The notes beneath the pieces were generated by a model, which ran no database searches, had not been told where the DNA came from, and was given only the letters and a program-made list of their open reading frames with translations. 64,000 nt of DNA from Telmatactis stephensoni (taxonomy: Eukaryota; Cnidaria; Anthozoa; Actiniaria; Isophelliidae), in the NCBI GenBank assembly GCA_029948255.1, contig JALIZF010001828.1, forward strand, positions 768,001 to 832,000, read 5' to 3'. The translations under genes and the position numbers were made by a program. Shown one piece after another: positions 32,310-44,400 of this stretch; within the stretch, counting starts at the first letter, position 1, and each line of letters begins with the position of its first letter.

Positions 32310-34188
32310 CTTTTCGGCGCCAAATGCGATGCTCGAACAGATCATGTTCAAAACAAAACTTGAATCTCCCGCTTCTGTTATGTATTAACTTGTTCTTTCA
32401 ATGAAAAAATATTAACTTTTCACACGATCCTTCGCCATTGATGTAAATATTGTACTATATTCTAGTTTCAGTACTCCTCGGGTCTGGACACAGGTACCCC
32501 AAGCCAGCACAAATTATGTTTGGAAAACATTTACAGGAGAAAAAAAAAATTAAAAAAATCGTTTAAAACTGCATTATTCTGATTTTCGGAGCGAAATTCA
32601 ATGCTGATTCCATAAATGAAACCGAAAAAGGGGGTCCTCGCACAGGTTTTCGAGACTGAATCAGCATTGAACAAAATCGCTCAACCGGAAGTGAATAGAA
32701 AAGAAATTAACATTTCTAGAGAGACTATAAATTGCGCTCGCTCGCTTTCTTTTATCAAAGAAAACATTTATTCCTATTTTGCTAATCGTTTTTCTTGTTA
32801 AAATCATTGAGAACCATTTTGAAACTAAATTTTCAAACAAATTTTATAGCCGTCATAGATGAAATCTAGAAAGTGAGAAAGCCTCAACTGACGTTCGGAT
32901 GTGAGTAACAATTTCATCGAGTTCGATGAGCAAATTTTGTTTTTTTTTAACAGTTGTGCCAACTTGGGCTATCTGCGAAAAATTTGTATCAGCACCGCTG
33001 TTTTGACGAAGGCTGAACAAGCAGTGAATGTCAAATTGCAATAGATTGGAAGCGCTCAAGCGGAAAAAGCAGAAGTGGCGAAGAGCGTGACATTCCGGTC
33101 GAGTTCTGGACCAAGAATCGCCAAAGTAATTATATTTCTTTCCTTCCTTCTTTCTTTCTTCTCTTGATTTTCCACAGTTTCCAGATATTAGATAGATGAT
33201 TTCATTATATTAGGCGAATTTTTAAGCAAGTTTTAGACTGCCGGGTATCTAGTATTTTGAAAGCAGTTCCCGTCAGTTCGTCAGTCGTGGCAGATGATCG
33301 AAAATGGCTGTAAACAAAGTTAGGAGATTTTAAACCCATAAAAGTTATTAACCGGTATCTAGAAAATCGTTCACAGGAGCGGGGTATCTAGACACTCCGA
33401 TTAAGTACTTAATCGCTGTCGAAAATAATGTAAAGCTGGAATACGGGACTGAATTTTATTTGGTTTGGTAACACAAAAGTACGCGATAAGAATCAGTTGT
33501 TGTTCCTCTGCCGCGTAACATAACACGACAAACCATGTCGTATTTTTGTTTAAGTACATGAACATGCAATTACGTACATGAAAAATACGCTGTATGGAAC
33601 TGGCCTAATTCAAACTTCCAACCAAATTTGTGCGTGTCTATAGTTTTGACAAAGTTTTCACGGTATAAATAGTTCAGGTCGTTCAGTTATTAACTAGTCA
33701 ATTCTCCTTTACCCGCTCAACAGGATCTAGAGAATCGAGTTTCAATTGATAGGCGATAATTAAGAAAAGATTAAGAAAAGCCATCTCTTGTTGACATACT
33801 AATATAAGAAAAGCCATCTGTTGTTGACATACTAATAACACTTAATGTAATCTTGAGTGACAGATCCCACACCTTCTGCACCTATCCTGCAGAGAATTTT
33901 TTGCTTGGTCAAAGCTCCTCATGACAGATACAAGCTATCGTAGCTGTGTCACATCGACACCTTTTATTTCTAGACCTTTACAGGCGTTATCTGTTTAGAC
34001 TAGTCATTACCTGCCTCTCTTAATATGGTGACAAAGGAGGGAGGAGAGGAACGTGAGAAATTTGTACACGATTTTATACTATCATGAATTAACTAGCAGT
34101 TGCCGCATTACTCGCACTTCCGGTCACCTTTCGTTACTAGTCTTTCTCAGTCATAAGCACCGCAGGAACTCCGCCAATTTTCTGTTGC
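32310..34188. other. Shared intergenic region, no gene recognised; 28-base direct repeat at 33775-33835
   Basis: Probable promoter side of the minus-strand 15-exon gene. Near 33775-33835 a segment AGAAAAGCCATCTSTTGTTG, followed by ACATACTAATA, occurs twice in tandem. A short inverted repeat (TTCAATGCTGATTC / GAATCAGCATTGAA) lies at 32599-32671. No coding evidence. Confidence 0.5.
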
Positions 34189-36218
34189 CTACGTAAAACT
34201 CTCGCAAAATAAAGCTCTAAAGTATTTGTAAAACATGATCAGTCCCGATAGCACAATGAGACAAGGCCAGAAAACAGCGTGAAACAAGTCCATCACGTGA
34301 CTGTCATGTCTGAGGACGACTTCGTTGTGGTCAGTGGGGTTGTAGTAACAGCTGACGTTGTTGCTATGAAGATTGTCTAAGAAGAAGCTGACAGCTTTTC
34401 TGTTGTAGTCTTGATTTTCATTACATGGAGGAGCAAAGGAACACTGCAGTATTGGGAATAAAAAAAATTATATAGTCGCCTCTAAACCCACTATTATATT
34501 GTCAGCAGAAGGGTTTTTTCCCTTTAATTTTTGACCAACTGTCCAATATTTCTTAAATTGCAATTGAACACTTAATTGGACATTTGACCAAAAACTTAGG
34601 AAATCTTTGTTTATTCTGTTGACAATACTCGGTTTAGAGGCAACCATATAATTAATAAGTAATAGGGCTACATGTCTGTCCAATTTGAAAATAATTGGAC
34701 GTAAATATTTGGACGTAAATATTTGGTTCGTCTATTTTCAAATTGGACAATATGTAGGCCTATTTCATATACTAATTGACAAGATATAAAGTGTGTGTGT
34801 GTGATGTTGCGTTTCGTAACTCATTATAGGTTAAAGTTGATAGATTTAGCAACGCGACGCGACGTGAAAGAGGACTCAACACGTCCGCGCGTCGCGTTTA
34901 CTAATTGTGCCCATTGTGGCTGTCAGTCTACTTAGTCCAAAATGCATACATTTTTGAAACTCATGCATGTCCGATACAGCCGTTTTTACACTAAAAGACA
35001 GACAAATATCGTCTTGACGGAGAAGTAGTATGTCTTTGACAAACAAAACAGCTAGAAAAACAGGATCGACGAACGCAATCAGTTCAGGCATAGAAAACGC
35101 ATGATGAAGTACAAGTTAGAGATTGTATATAATGGTATAATAATTATATATAATTACCGTTGTACCTTAGGGGGCGGCCTGTAGTAGGGAATCTTGATCG
35201 AATTAGTTATAGGTTCATCTCAGTTTTATTCGATTCTAAAGATTTATTAGATTCTAAAGTTACGAAATCTAATGTGTACGTTTGGAAGCTTGATTATAAA
35301 TTAAAGTTTTATTTTTGAGAACTTTTTGGGGCAGCATTTTTGATAGCGGAAATGTATTTATATTGTTCCGATCATCCATTGAAAACGAAAAACATATATT
35401 TTTTCTAACCTCATTTTGTTTCAGGTTGGAAAAAATGTGCACTTTCGTTTTCAATAGATGACATTCAGGTGAACTAGAAAATTGTCTGTTTACTTAGGTT
35501 AGTAAACTTTCTCCCGTCTTTTAATTTGCGCAACAGTTCAAAAATGTACTCATGTACTAAAACTTTACGTACGTTTTCAAACTAACGTATCTACGTGCGT
35601 GGAAACGTAGGTCAGCGTCGGGAACGCAACCAGATTCCGTATACGTAATGATAAATGACGCGGATCAGTTTGTTTTCATTCAGTGCGTTACAGACACAGT
35701 CTGTTTTAATATGATAATTGTCAATAATTTGAATTGAAATCTGCTCCGATTTATCCTTATAAATCGTTAAGTAAAAGTTACTATACCTCCGATCCGGAAT
35801 CGTAAATTGTATCAAACAAAATTCCACGAGTTGTAGATCCAGTAGCCGCATCTTTAGTTTTAAAAACAACGCTGACAAGAACACACGGATAAGCGGACTT
35901 ACACTCTGGAATCCCTACACAATTGCAAGTTTGGTTCTTGACAAATGTTTCTTGTCCAACAACTTTACAAATTGTCTCCTCGAAAGTTTGCACTTTTGCG
36001 AGTTTATTAACACATGTAACTGCAAGAACCGTCCACAACATTAGACCAAACGTGACAAGTGCTAGCCCTGCGGCTAAATATTGAGCTTTAGAATCTTGAT
36101 GTTTGGGTTCTGCCTCCAGTAGTGCGAGAGAAATTCGTATACCATTGACACTGATCTGTTCTTCTTTTTCTGAAGTCATGTTGTTTTCTCTCAGTGTTTG
36201 TACCCTGCTGCAGATCAC
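34189..36218 (-). CDS. BK (calcium-activated potassium) channel beta-subunit-like protein
   Basis: Exon 1 36218-35787 (donor GTATAG after ...DSGSE), exon 2 34443-34189 (acceptor ACTGCAG, stop TAG); phase 0 on both sides, 228 codons. First ATG at 36218; a second in-frame ATG at 36179 (MTSEKEEQ) is an equally good start. Layout: cytoplasmic N-terminus, helix 1 (LAAGLALVTFGLMLWTVLAV), a large cysteine-rich extracellular loop, helix 2 (AVFWPCLIVLSGLIMFY), short C-terminus. The loop carries KCNMB hallmarks: YPCVLV, GILFDTIY, CSFAPPC, CYYNP, and FWP before helix 2, all in the family order. KCNMB proteins assemble with Slo channels and change their gating and calcium sensitivity. The size (about 215-228) is normal. 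The match is by motif reading; direct partners are not in the window. Confidence 0.8.
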
Positions 36219-36299
36219 CCGTTGTTGGACCTTTTTAACTTACACGGTTGTCAAGGGTTTTGGGACCGGGAAATTGTTGATCAGATGAAGATTGGTTTT

Positions 36300-37460
36300 T
36301 CATGGTACGTAACGATGGTCTTTGCACATGCATAATTTATTGGCACTCAGCGCCTATTTCAAATCTTTTGTCCTGTGGCCGATCAACCATCGAAAAACAA
36401 AACTGCCAATTATAAGTTACACAATAACTTAAATTGTGACTATTTTGGAGAAACTGATCTGAAAATAAAGCTATAAGGTAATTGATAAAATCTATGGATA
36501 GGTAGGTAAAAAGACGAAGACGAAGTTATTAGAAAAAATTGTGATACTCAGTATCTGATAGATTGGTTCGCATCAGATCTGAGGTAGCAAATAGTTTCTC
36601 GGAAAACGTCTTTAATTATTAAACACATTTTCACTATTCTAATTTGCGATTTTTTCTGCTAGTGACTGATTAAAACTTTTGGCTAATTTTTTAAACTCGG
36701 ATTTTATCATTGTTTTCTTTATGGATATTGAACTAAACTTATACAAACGAGGTCGCTGTTTCTTTAATTTTCCTTTTCCAGCACTGATGCTTTTCTAATG
36801 CGCAAAAGAACGCTTTGAAGAAGAAAACAAAAAAATCCAAGTCAAAACAAAAATAACGAAAACAGAACACAAAAGCCTCTCCGATAAGCCCGCACAACAT
36901 CAGCACAACGATAGGTCTATCGAATGCAGATTATTGCCATTGAACTATCTTATCACAAACTTGAGGTTTCCTATCATAATTGAAATTGGAATTGCCTCCA
37001 GTACGCCTCTTCTATTAATGAGGCAGTGACGTCACACCGGAAGTACCGAAACAGTTCTTTTGTGCCTGTTTTAGTTGGAGAAAACAGTACATTCTTGTAG
37101 TTTCCAGTTAAAACATTGAAGATGGTGTAATCAGGCATGATAAATTACTTATGTTGAGTTTGGTTGTCTCTAATTGAAAGTATAAAGTTATACCTAGAAC
37201 GTTTCGGTCCGGTGTGAGCCGAGAGGAACTGAGGCATTTCAATACTTCCTCCTCATTCTAATGTCATTTTTCTCCCTCCTCCCTAATTTTTTCGGCCATT
37301 TCTCCATCACTCTATCTCATAATTTGTTTTCCTCCCTCCTCCCAAACCGATTTTTCTGCCTCTGTTCTCCCTCCTCCCTACTTTTTTTTGGGCATATGTA
37401 TTTCTCCCTAAACCGTTCCTCTCCGCTCTAGTGTGTAGCTAGTGGCAATACAAATTATGC
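36300..37460. other. No gene recognised
   Basis: AT-rich sequence. A patch at 37235-37400 is CCTCCTCCCT-rich, probably another degenerate G/C-tract repeat. No motifs or splice structure seen. Confidence 0.4.
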
Positions 37461-37465
37461 TATTA

Positions 37466-37730
37466 GGGAAGGTTCATTTAATATGATGAGGGGAGGGGGG
37501 GGGGGGGGGGCATGAAGATTTGGAAATCTAACCCGGAAAATTTTCAGAGCCCCCCATTTTGACCTTGTCGATTATTTTAGGCCCCCACTCTTATATGAAT
37601 AAACACTTGAGGCCCCCCCCTTTTGACCATTCCAAAAATTCCAGAAGCCCCCCTTAACATCTTTTAAAAATCAAAAGGCCCCCCCTTGAAATCTTCATGC
37701 CCCCCCTCGTCATATTAAATGAACCTTCCC
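37466..37730. mobile_element. G-tract MITE with TTA target duplication (Harbinger-like)
   Basis: The left GGGAAGGTTCATTTAATATG and its inverted copy at the right end (CATATTAAATGAACCTTCCC) enclose G- and C-tract-rich sequence (GGCCCCCC repeats). TTA lies on both sides (37463-37465 and 37731-37733), the three-base duplication typical of PIF/Harbinger elements. It sits inside a looser, larger symmetry (GTGTGTAGCTAGTGGC / GCCACTACACAC). Confidence 0.85.
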
Positions 37731-38477
37731 TTATGCAAATAATATGCATAGCCACTACACACTACCTGAAGAATTGAAGGACACAGCATTGAGCGAAATG
37801 TTCCAGGTATAAGTTTATACTTTCAAACAGAGATAAAACTCAACATAATAAAGGTCATTAAAGAGGTTTCCAGTTATTTGGGAAAATGATTTTAGCGAGG
37901 GACTGAAGCCTCTCTCGATCAAAGCCGATCGTGGGGCTCTGGGTACTATTCCTTCTGTGTGCTTTCTGAGAACTGAGTGGGATTGTCCGTCGAAGTTGAA
38001 GAAGGGACCGTTTTAAGAAAAACGTTTTCACCTTTAAGCTTTACCTGAGATAGGCTATAGCAGATATGTTTCATATTTCAAGTTTTCTCGAATATTCTAT
38101 TCATCGAGGGCTTGTAACTTGCAGTCAGCTCACGGAGCAATGCGGAACTCAGCGATGTCCCGGGCGGCTTTGCCCCGAGCAGGCAGAGGCTTTGGTCGTT
38201 TTACAATGGGAATTTCAATTTAAACAGCGTAATCCACCTAAATGAAGAGTGAAAGAGTACAAAAAAGCAGTAGTATGGTAAAATCCTTGGCTTGTAAATT
38301 ATTCTTAGATTCATGGAAAAAGACTCGTTGTGCCTCGCGGGTTTCATGAGGGACTGGACTATGTGACGTAATCTAATGTCATGTGACTTATGGTCTTCGA
38401 TCCGAAGTCATCCGCTGTCATGTGCAAGAATTTATAGTGCTGAATCAAGCTGAAAAACGCTAAAACTGGTGAAAACA

Positions 38478-41400
38478 ATGAAACCTAAAATTGTTTTATT
38501 CGCAATCTTGGTAAGTTATTGCAAATCACGTGTGCTTTGATTTATATTTGAGTATGATTGCCCATTTTAGCCGCCAGCATCGTAGTTCGTGAAGTCTGGG
38601 TGAAGTTTTGCTGAAGCAAGCTGTTTTGAAGGCTTTAAACTTTGAGTTTTAGTACAAAGTCATCTAGCTTTGAAAGACTTGATATTTCCAGTTATAAATA
38701 GACAAGTTGATTTTTGGTAGACGAAGGAAGATGAGATTACAGTAGTTAGATATATGGTGTTAAGAGTCGATGGTTTACGTTTACATTCGCAAATTGTTGT
38801 TAACGTTTTGATATAACTTAAGACTTAAGCTTAAGTTAGAACTACTTCATGCTGATAAGATGATAGAATTGAAAGATAACATTTTTAGAATCATAATAAA
38901 GAATTTCTTTCGTTTTGAGGATATAAAACTAAAAAAATTTTCATTTTAAATGTACATTAAGTCAAAGGGAAATTCCCTTGGTAATGTGTGGTATTATGCA
39001 TGCATATTTTCAATTCTTGGTCAGTTTTAAGCTCCAGGGAGTACAGGGGGTACTGGGAAGACCCATGGGAATTTGACATTCTTGTTCGTGTCAAAGTGAA
39101 ATTGTCATCCAAAAATTTTAAATCAAACTTATAAATTTTACATGCTGTACAGTTACTTCATAAATGGTACTTTAGTTAACCCTTTGGTGCCGGTGCAACT
39201 TTTTTGGATTTTTTAACATTTTTAAGGATAAAACTTTCAAAAATTATCGTGACTCCATATAAGGGGTTGTCAGGGAAACTATTGTTGTTCCAAAACACTA
39301 AATGCACGGGCTTTCCAGGAATGCCTGTCGAATTTGAGGTCACTTGTTTGTTTTGCGAACAGCGGGGCCTGAATTCTGCAAATATCTGTTTATAAGTGCC
39401 TTTTTTCAGCCATTTGCTACCACAGGAGCCCCTAGGCTTGCATACTTAAGCTCGGCTAGGTGGTAGAGACAATTTTCTGGAAGAATTCAGAGGTGGGAGG
39501 TGATTTTATGAAGAAAATGGTGCCAAAGCGTGTTCTGTTTGGAAATGGAGTCGTTGGAGTAAAGTTGTCTCCCTGGTTGTCCTGTGGTGGATTTCAGAAC
39601 CTACCAAGGCAATTCCGGCGAGTTTTGACTTCTAAGGAATGCAATCAGTGCAATATTTTCTTGGTTGGTGCGAGTGGCTGGGGAGTTATAAAAAATGTCT
39701 TAAATATTAGTTACGGGGGAAATGCTGTCGAAAATTTGCATAATTTCCCAGAATGCTATTTGGTCAATCAGAAGAAAAACACGTGCTTCCATTAGTAGCC
39801 CGAATCAATCTGCTATTGCTCGGTCCATTGAAGAATTGAGAAAGAAAAAAACACGAAAACCACAAGAATAAGGATTGAGGTTTGCTAGGAATGTCGAATT
39901 TTGGCTTGTAAAGGATGTTTTTGACAATCAAATGAGAGATGAATCACAGTGTTTGCGAGCGTTGTTGTATGACACAAAAACACACATTTTCACAATCACC
40001 TTGAAACAAACGACTGCATCCGCCAAAAATTGGACTGCAGGTCATTTTTTTTGGTTGTCAAAGTTTAGTGTTTTTACTAGGTGTCATCATAAACTCATTT
40101 TTGGAAGTCCATCTAGCGATTTGAGAAACCTGTAATATGCCAAAACCATCGTTCCTACGGGAACGATATGTGCAAGGGCAGGCACCAAAGGGTTAAACAG
40201 ATAAGTTAAAAATGTAAAGATTTTGAGACACCCTTTTATTGTCGTATCGCGATTCTCCTATCACTTTGATCTACAGAGAGACGGCGTTATTTTCCGGTAA
40301 TGCCGTCTCAAAATCAGCGCTCGTGATTGGCCCAAACATTGAGGACTGCATCGAAGTGGCTTTCTTCAAAATCACAAAAACCTACTGAAAATCAATTCAA
40401 AATTGAACAGCAAATATAAAACAACTTTTTAGAGTAATGATATATTTTGATAAAAAATAGCTGCTAAGTTGAATTACAGCTACACACCGACTATTGCAAA
40501 AAGTAAACTGAACTGGAATCTGTTGGTCTAAACTACCAGTAGATGAAATAACTACACAATAATCACGAAAAGAAGTAAAAAGAAATCATCCTAAGTAAAA
40601 AAAAATCATGTCTGATTTAAGTAAAATTGGTAATTTCGTTTTCGTTTTTGGCTTCAATGACTTCATTTTTAAGCCACAGCAAAAGTGAATTTTCAGCAAA
40701 GCAAAACAAAAATGGTATTATATCTAATATTTCTTTGTTGGTTGGTTTAGTCATATCATTGATCTTGTTTCATCAACCATTAGTAATTTTATTACCAAGC
40801 TTTCGGGCCTAAGGCCCATCATCAGGGTAAATGGAATCAACAAAATCGTTACAAAATCCACGCACGCTTATGGCGTTAACAACATTATCCTCGAGCGCTC
40901 ACAATAACAACAACGAGCGCGAGCTACCACTAAGGTTGTGTTCTAGAATAGTATAATAAATAGTAAATAGTATAATTCTAGAACACAACCTTAGTGGTAG
41001 CTCGTGCTCGTTGTTGTTATTGTGAGCGCTCGAGGATAATGTTGTTAACGCCATAAGCGTGCGTGGATTTTGTAACGATTTTGTTGATTCCATTTACCCT
41101 GATGATGGGCCTTAGGCCCGAAAGCTTGGTAATAAAATTACTAATGGTTGATGAAACAAGATCAATGATATAAAAATGGTATTGTTTAATAAAAGATGAA
41201 ACAAAAAACTTTTTAAATAAAATAAACAGGGAATACACAATTGTGGACTACCTTTTTAATAACTTTTCAGCATCATTCCTTTAGGTTCAAAGCTATATTT
41301 TGACAAACCGGCTTTCACTTTCACATGTCGGTCAGCTCGATCGTTTTTTGCTAGTTTTGAAGAAACAGCAAAAAGAAATCTTCAAAAGCATCAAATGACC

Positions 41401-44400
41401 CGTACTTCTTTCATTTTGTGAGCTTTTGGACTTGTTTCTATAATTAAATCACCACTTTTAAGTGTGAGAAAGCTTCCCGGGTCTGGCCGCCATTTCCTTT
41501 TTAGTTTTCTTCTTGCAAAGAAAGAAAGAAGTTGCCATGGAAACTGTAATTCCTACAACTTTGCAGGTAAAGAGAATCTTGCGTTCAATCAATCAAAAAT
41601 AATAACTTTTCTCTTTTTTCTTTGCAAAAATAGTTAGAATCGCGATACAAAACTAAACGCGATTTTAAGACGGCATTAACGGTTTATAATGACGGCGTTG
41701 GGAGAAAATATAATTCGGTATTGGCAGAGTCGCGCAGTGACAGAGCCAATACCTGAATATATCACTGCGCGACTCTGCCAATACCGAATTATATTTTCTC
41801 CCAACTAGCCGTCAGTATAAATCGATAATGCTGTCTCAAAATTGCATTTAGTTTATAATAGTGACAACATCTTCAGGCTAGTGTTTTGTAAAATTTGCTC
41901 TTTATCACACCAAAGATTAGAAAAATGTTCCAAATTGAGTTTTGTAAAGTTAACTGATCATGCCTTGAAAGAAAATGCTCATAAAATCACTCACCAGTGC
42001 AAGCAAAAAATGCTATTGCTCCTGAAAAACAAGGGAATATTTGATTTGTATTTTGAACATGAGCAAACAGAAAAAGGGGATTGCACATATTTCCACAAGT
42101 AAAAAAACAAAACAAAACAAAAAACAAGCCTTACTATAGTCTCTCTGATAAAAAACATTACAAGAGCTTGGCATACAGTCTTGGCTATACTCAGGGTATC
42201 TGATATAACACAATTATGCGATTTCGCACAATTAACCTAAAATCGCATAAAATCGCACAATCACCGAAAATCACATAAATTGTCAAAAAGTTCATATTTT
42301 TTTACTAAAATCAAGTGAAATGTCACTAATACTTAAGACATAATGTAGATACAAACCATTTTAATGTAAATACACTCGCGAAAACTATTGAAAATAGGCC
42401 AGAGTTGACGATTTTTCACCCATCTTCAAGGCGTCACTTGCATTGGAGAGCAAAGAGACTGGCACTAGTTTTGCTCTAATGCCATTTGCTATTGGTTCAA
42501 ATGGAACAATTTCTTTCTGTCAATGATCCAATCAGCATTGCCAACATATATATTTATAGTAAATATGCTTTTCTCTATGCCCTAAGTAAAGCACAGTGAA
42601 AAAAATTTCGGAAATGGATAAATTTCTAGTTAAGATCGATAATTATGCATAATTATGACAGTATTAAGATCATCTTGTAGTGAAATTAAAAACAAAAATA
42701 TTTATTTATCTACATGTACTATTCAAAAATTGTTTTTCATGCTTTGTTTCAATTCTAAATATTCCTTATGCCTTAAAAATGCAAATAAAATGTTTTTACC
42801 CCTAAAACTTATCAACATATTAAATATAACAGATCAGAAAAAATCACATAATTTGCCACATAATCAACCTCTTTTGCTGCATAATTAATTATCTTTGCTG
42901 CATAATTTGGTCTGAAATTTTCAATAATTTTAAATTTTTTGCCGCATTACATCAGATACCCTGTATACTAGTATACAGCTATTTCAAAAAACGTTGAATA
43001 CTGTATTCCGCATTCTGCATACTGCATTGCTATATTTTAGCGCATTTTGAGTTCAAACAAGAAGCCAATTTCAAGTCCTTATAAAATAACTCTCCCGTAA
43101 AAGGTATTCACTATACAGAAATGACATAATAAAAATCTCCTAGTGGCGAAAAAGCAAATAAGTGTCAAGAAGATAATGCATTTCGGTCTTGGAATGCAGT
43201 ATTCAGTAGACAACCTTTTTTGAGATAGCTATATACTCTTTACACGTTTTTAATCATACCTTCAATAATGTACTAGACAGAGTTCTCTGCTCACTGAATA
43301 CTGTTTTTTAACCCATTAAAATTGTTATCATTTAGGTCTTACTGCATCTGCAACCAGTTTTTAATGGACCAATATCAACCAAACTTAATAATACTTGCTC
43401 AACTACCGATGAGGTGGCAAAACTTGTCAATGGAAAAATCATTTGTTGGGAGCTTCGTCATTGCCAGAAAGGATTTGGACTAACTGTCCAATTAGGAAAA
43501 GTCTATTCTGCAGAGACTAGAATATCTTGTGATTCTTGTATTGAAGGTTCCACATACTCTGATAAAGATGATTTCAGCCAATGTAAAAACTGCACAAAAT
43601 GTTGGGAAAATGAGGTGGCTATTGGACGGTGTACAGTAAGTTGGGATTCCATCACCTGTGAATGCCAATCTGGCTACTATAGGGCTAATGATGATCTTGC
43701 CGAATGTCGAAAGTGTAAAATGTGTGGGGAAAATGAGTTCGCTGTTGGCCAGTGTACTAAGACAAAGGATAACACTACTTGTGTGTGCAAACAAGATTTT
43801 TACAGGTCTCAAGACAAAAACCACACCTGCAAACCTTGTTCAGTCTGCTGTGGCCAAGGAAATAGTGAATGCAACTCATCGGAGGCAAAGAAATGCTTGC
43901 TAGAGACAATATGCCCTACCACTCCAAGTGACAGTAATCACAGCAATACAAACCCTAACACTATTAATGGTTATCCTTCAACAAAGTCAAGTGTGAAATC
44001 TCATAAAGAGCAGCATTTAGGGAGAGCCATTTTGACCAGTTTTGGAGGTTTCCTTGTGCTTGTGTGTGTTGCTATTTTGATTTGGTTGTATTGTCAAACA
44101 CATAAAATACGATGTTTTCATGATAAAAGGAATCATGCAATTATTAGGCCAGAACAAGCATATTTTAGTAAGTAAGACAAATTTTACTAATTCTTTTTTT
44201 CATACACGGTATTTAAGTATCAGAAATTTTTGAGAGGGGGGATCTAAATGTATATTTCATACAAAATTTATTTCAAACCTGTGCCGAAACTCACAAACAA
44301 GCAGTGACATCATAATGCGATAGGACAATTAATTCATCTAACAAAAATAACCAATTATTGAGATTTATTCCTATAATTAAACACATGTAGCTAGCAACTC

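Noticed and set aside
43492..43824. Antisense frame across the TNFR cysteine-rich exon
   Set aside because: Shadow of the receptor exon, which has signal peptide, CRDs and matching splice phases.
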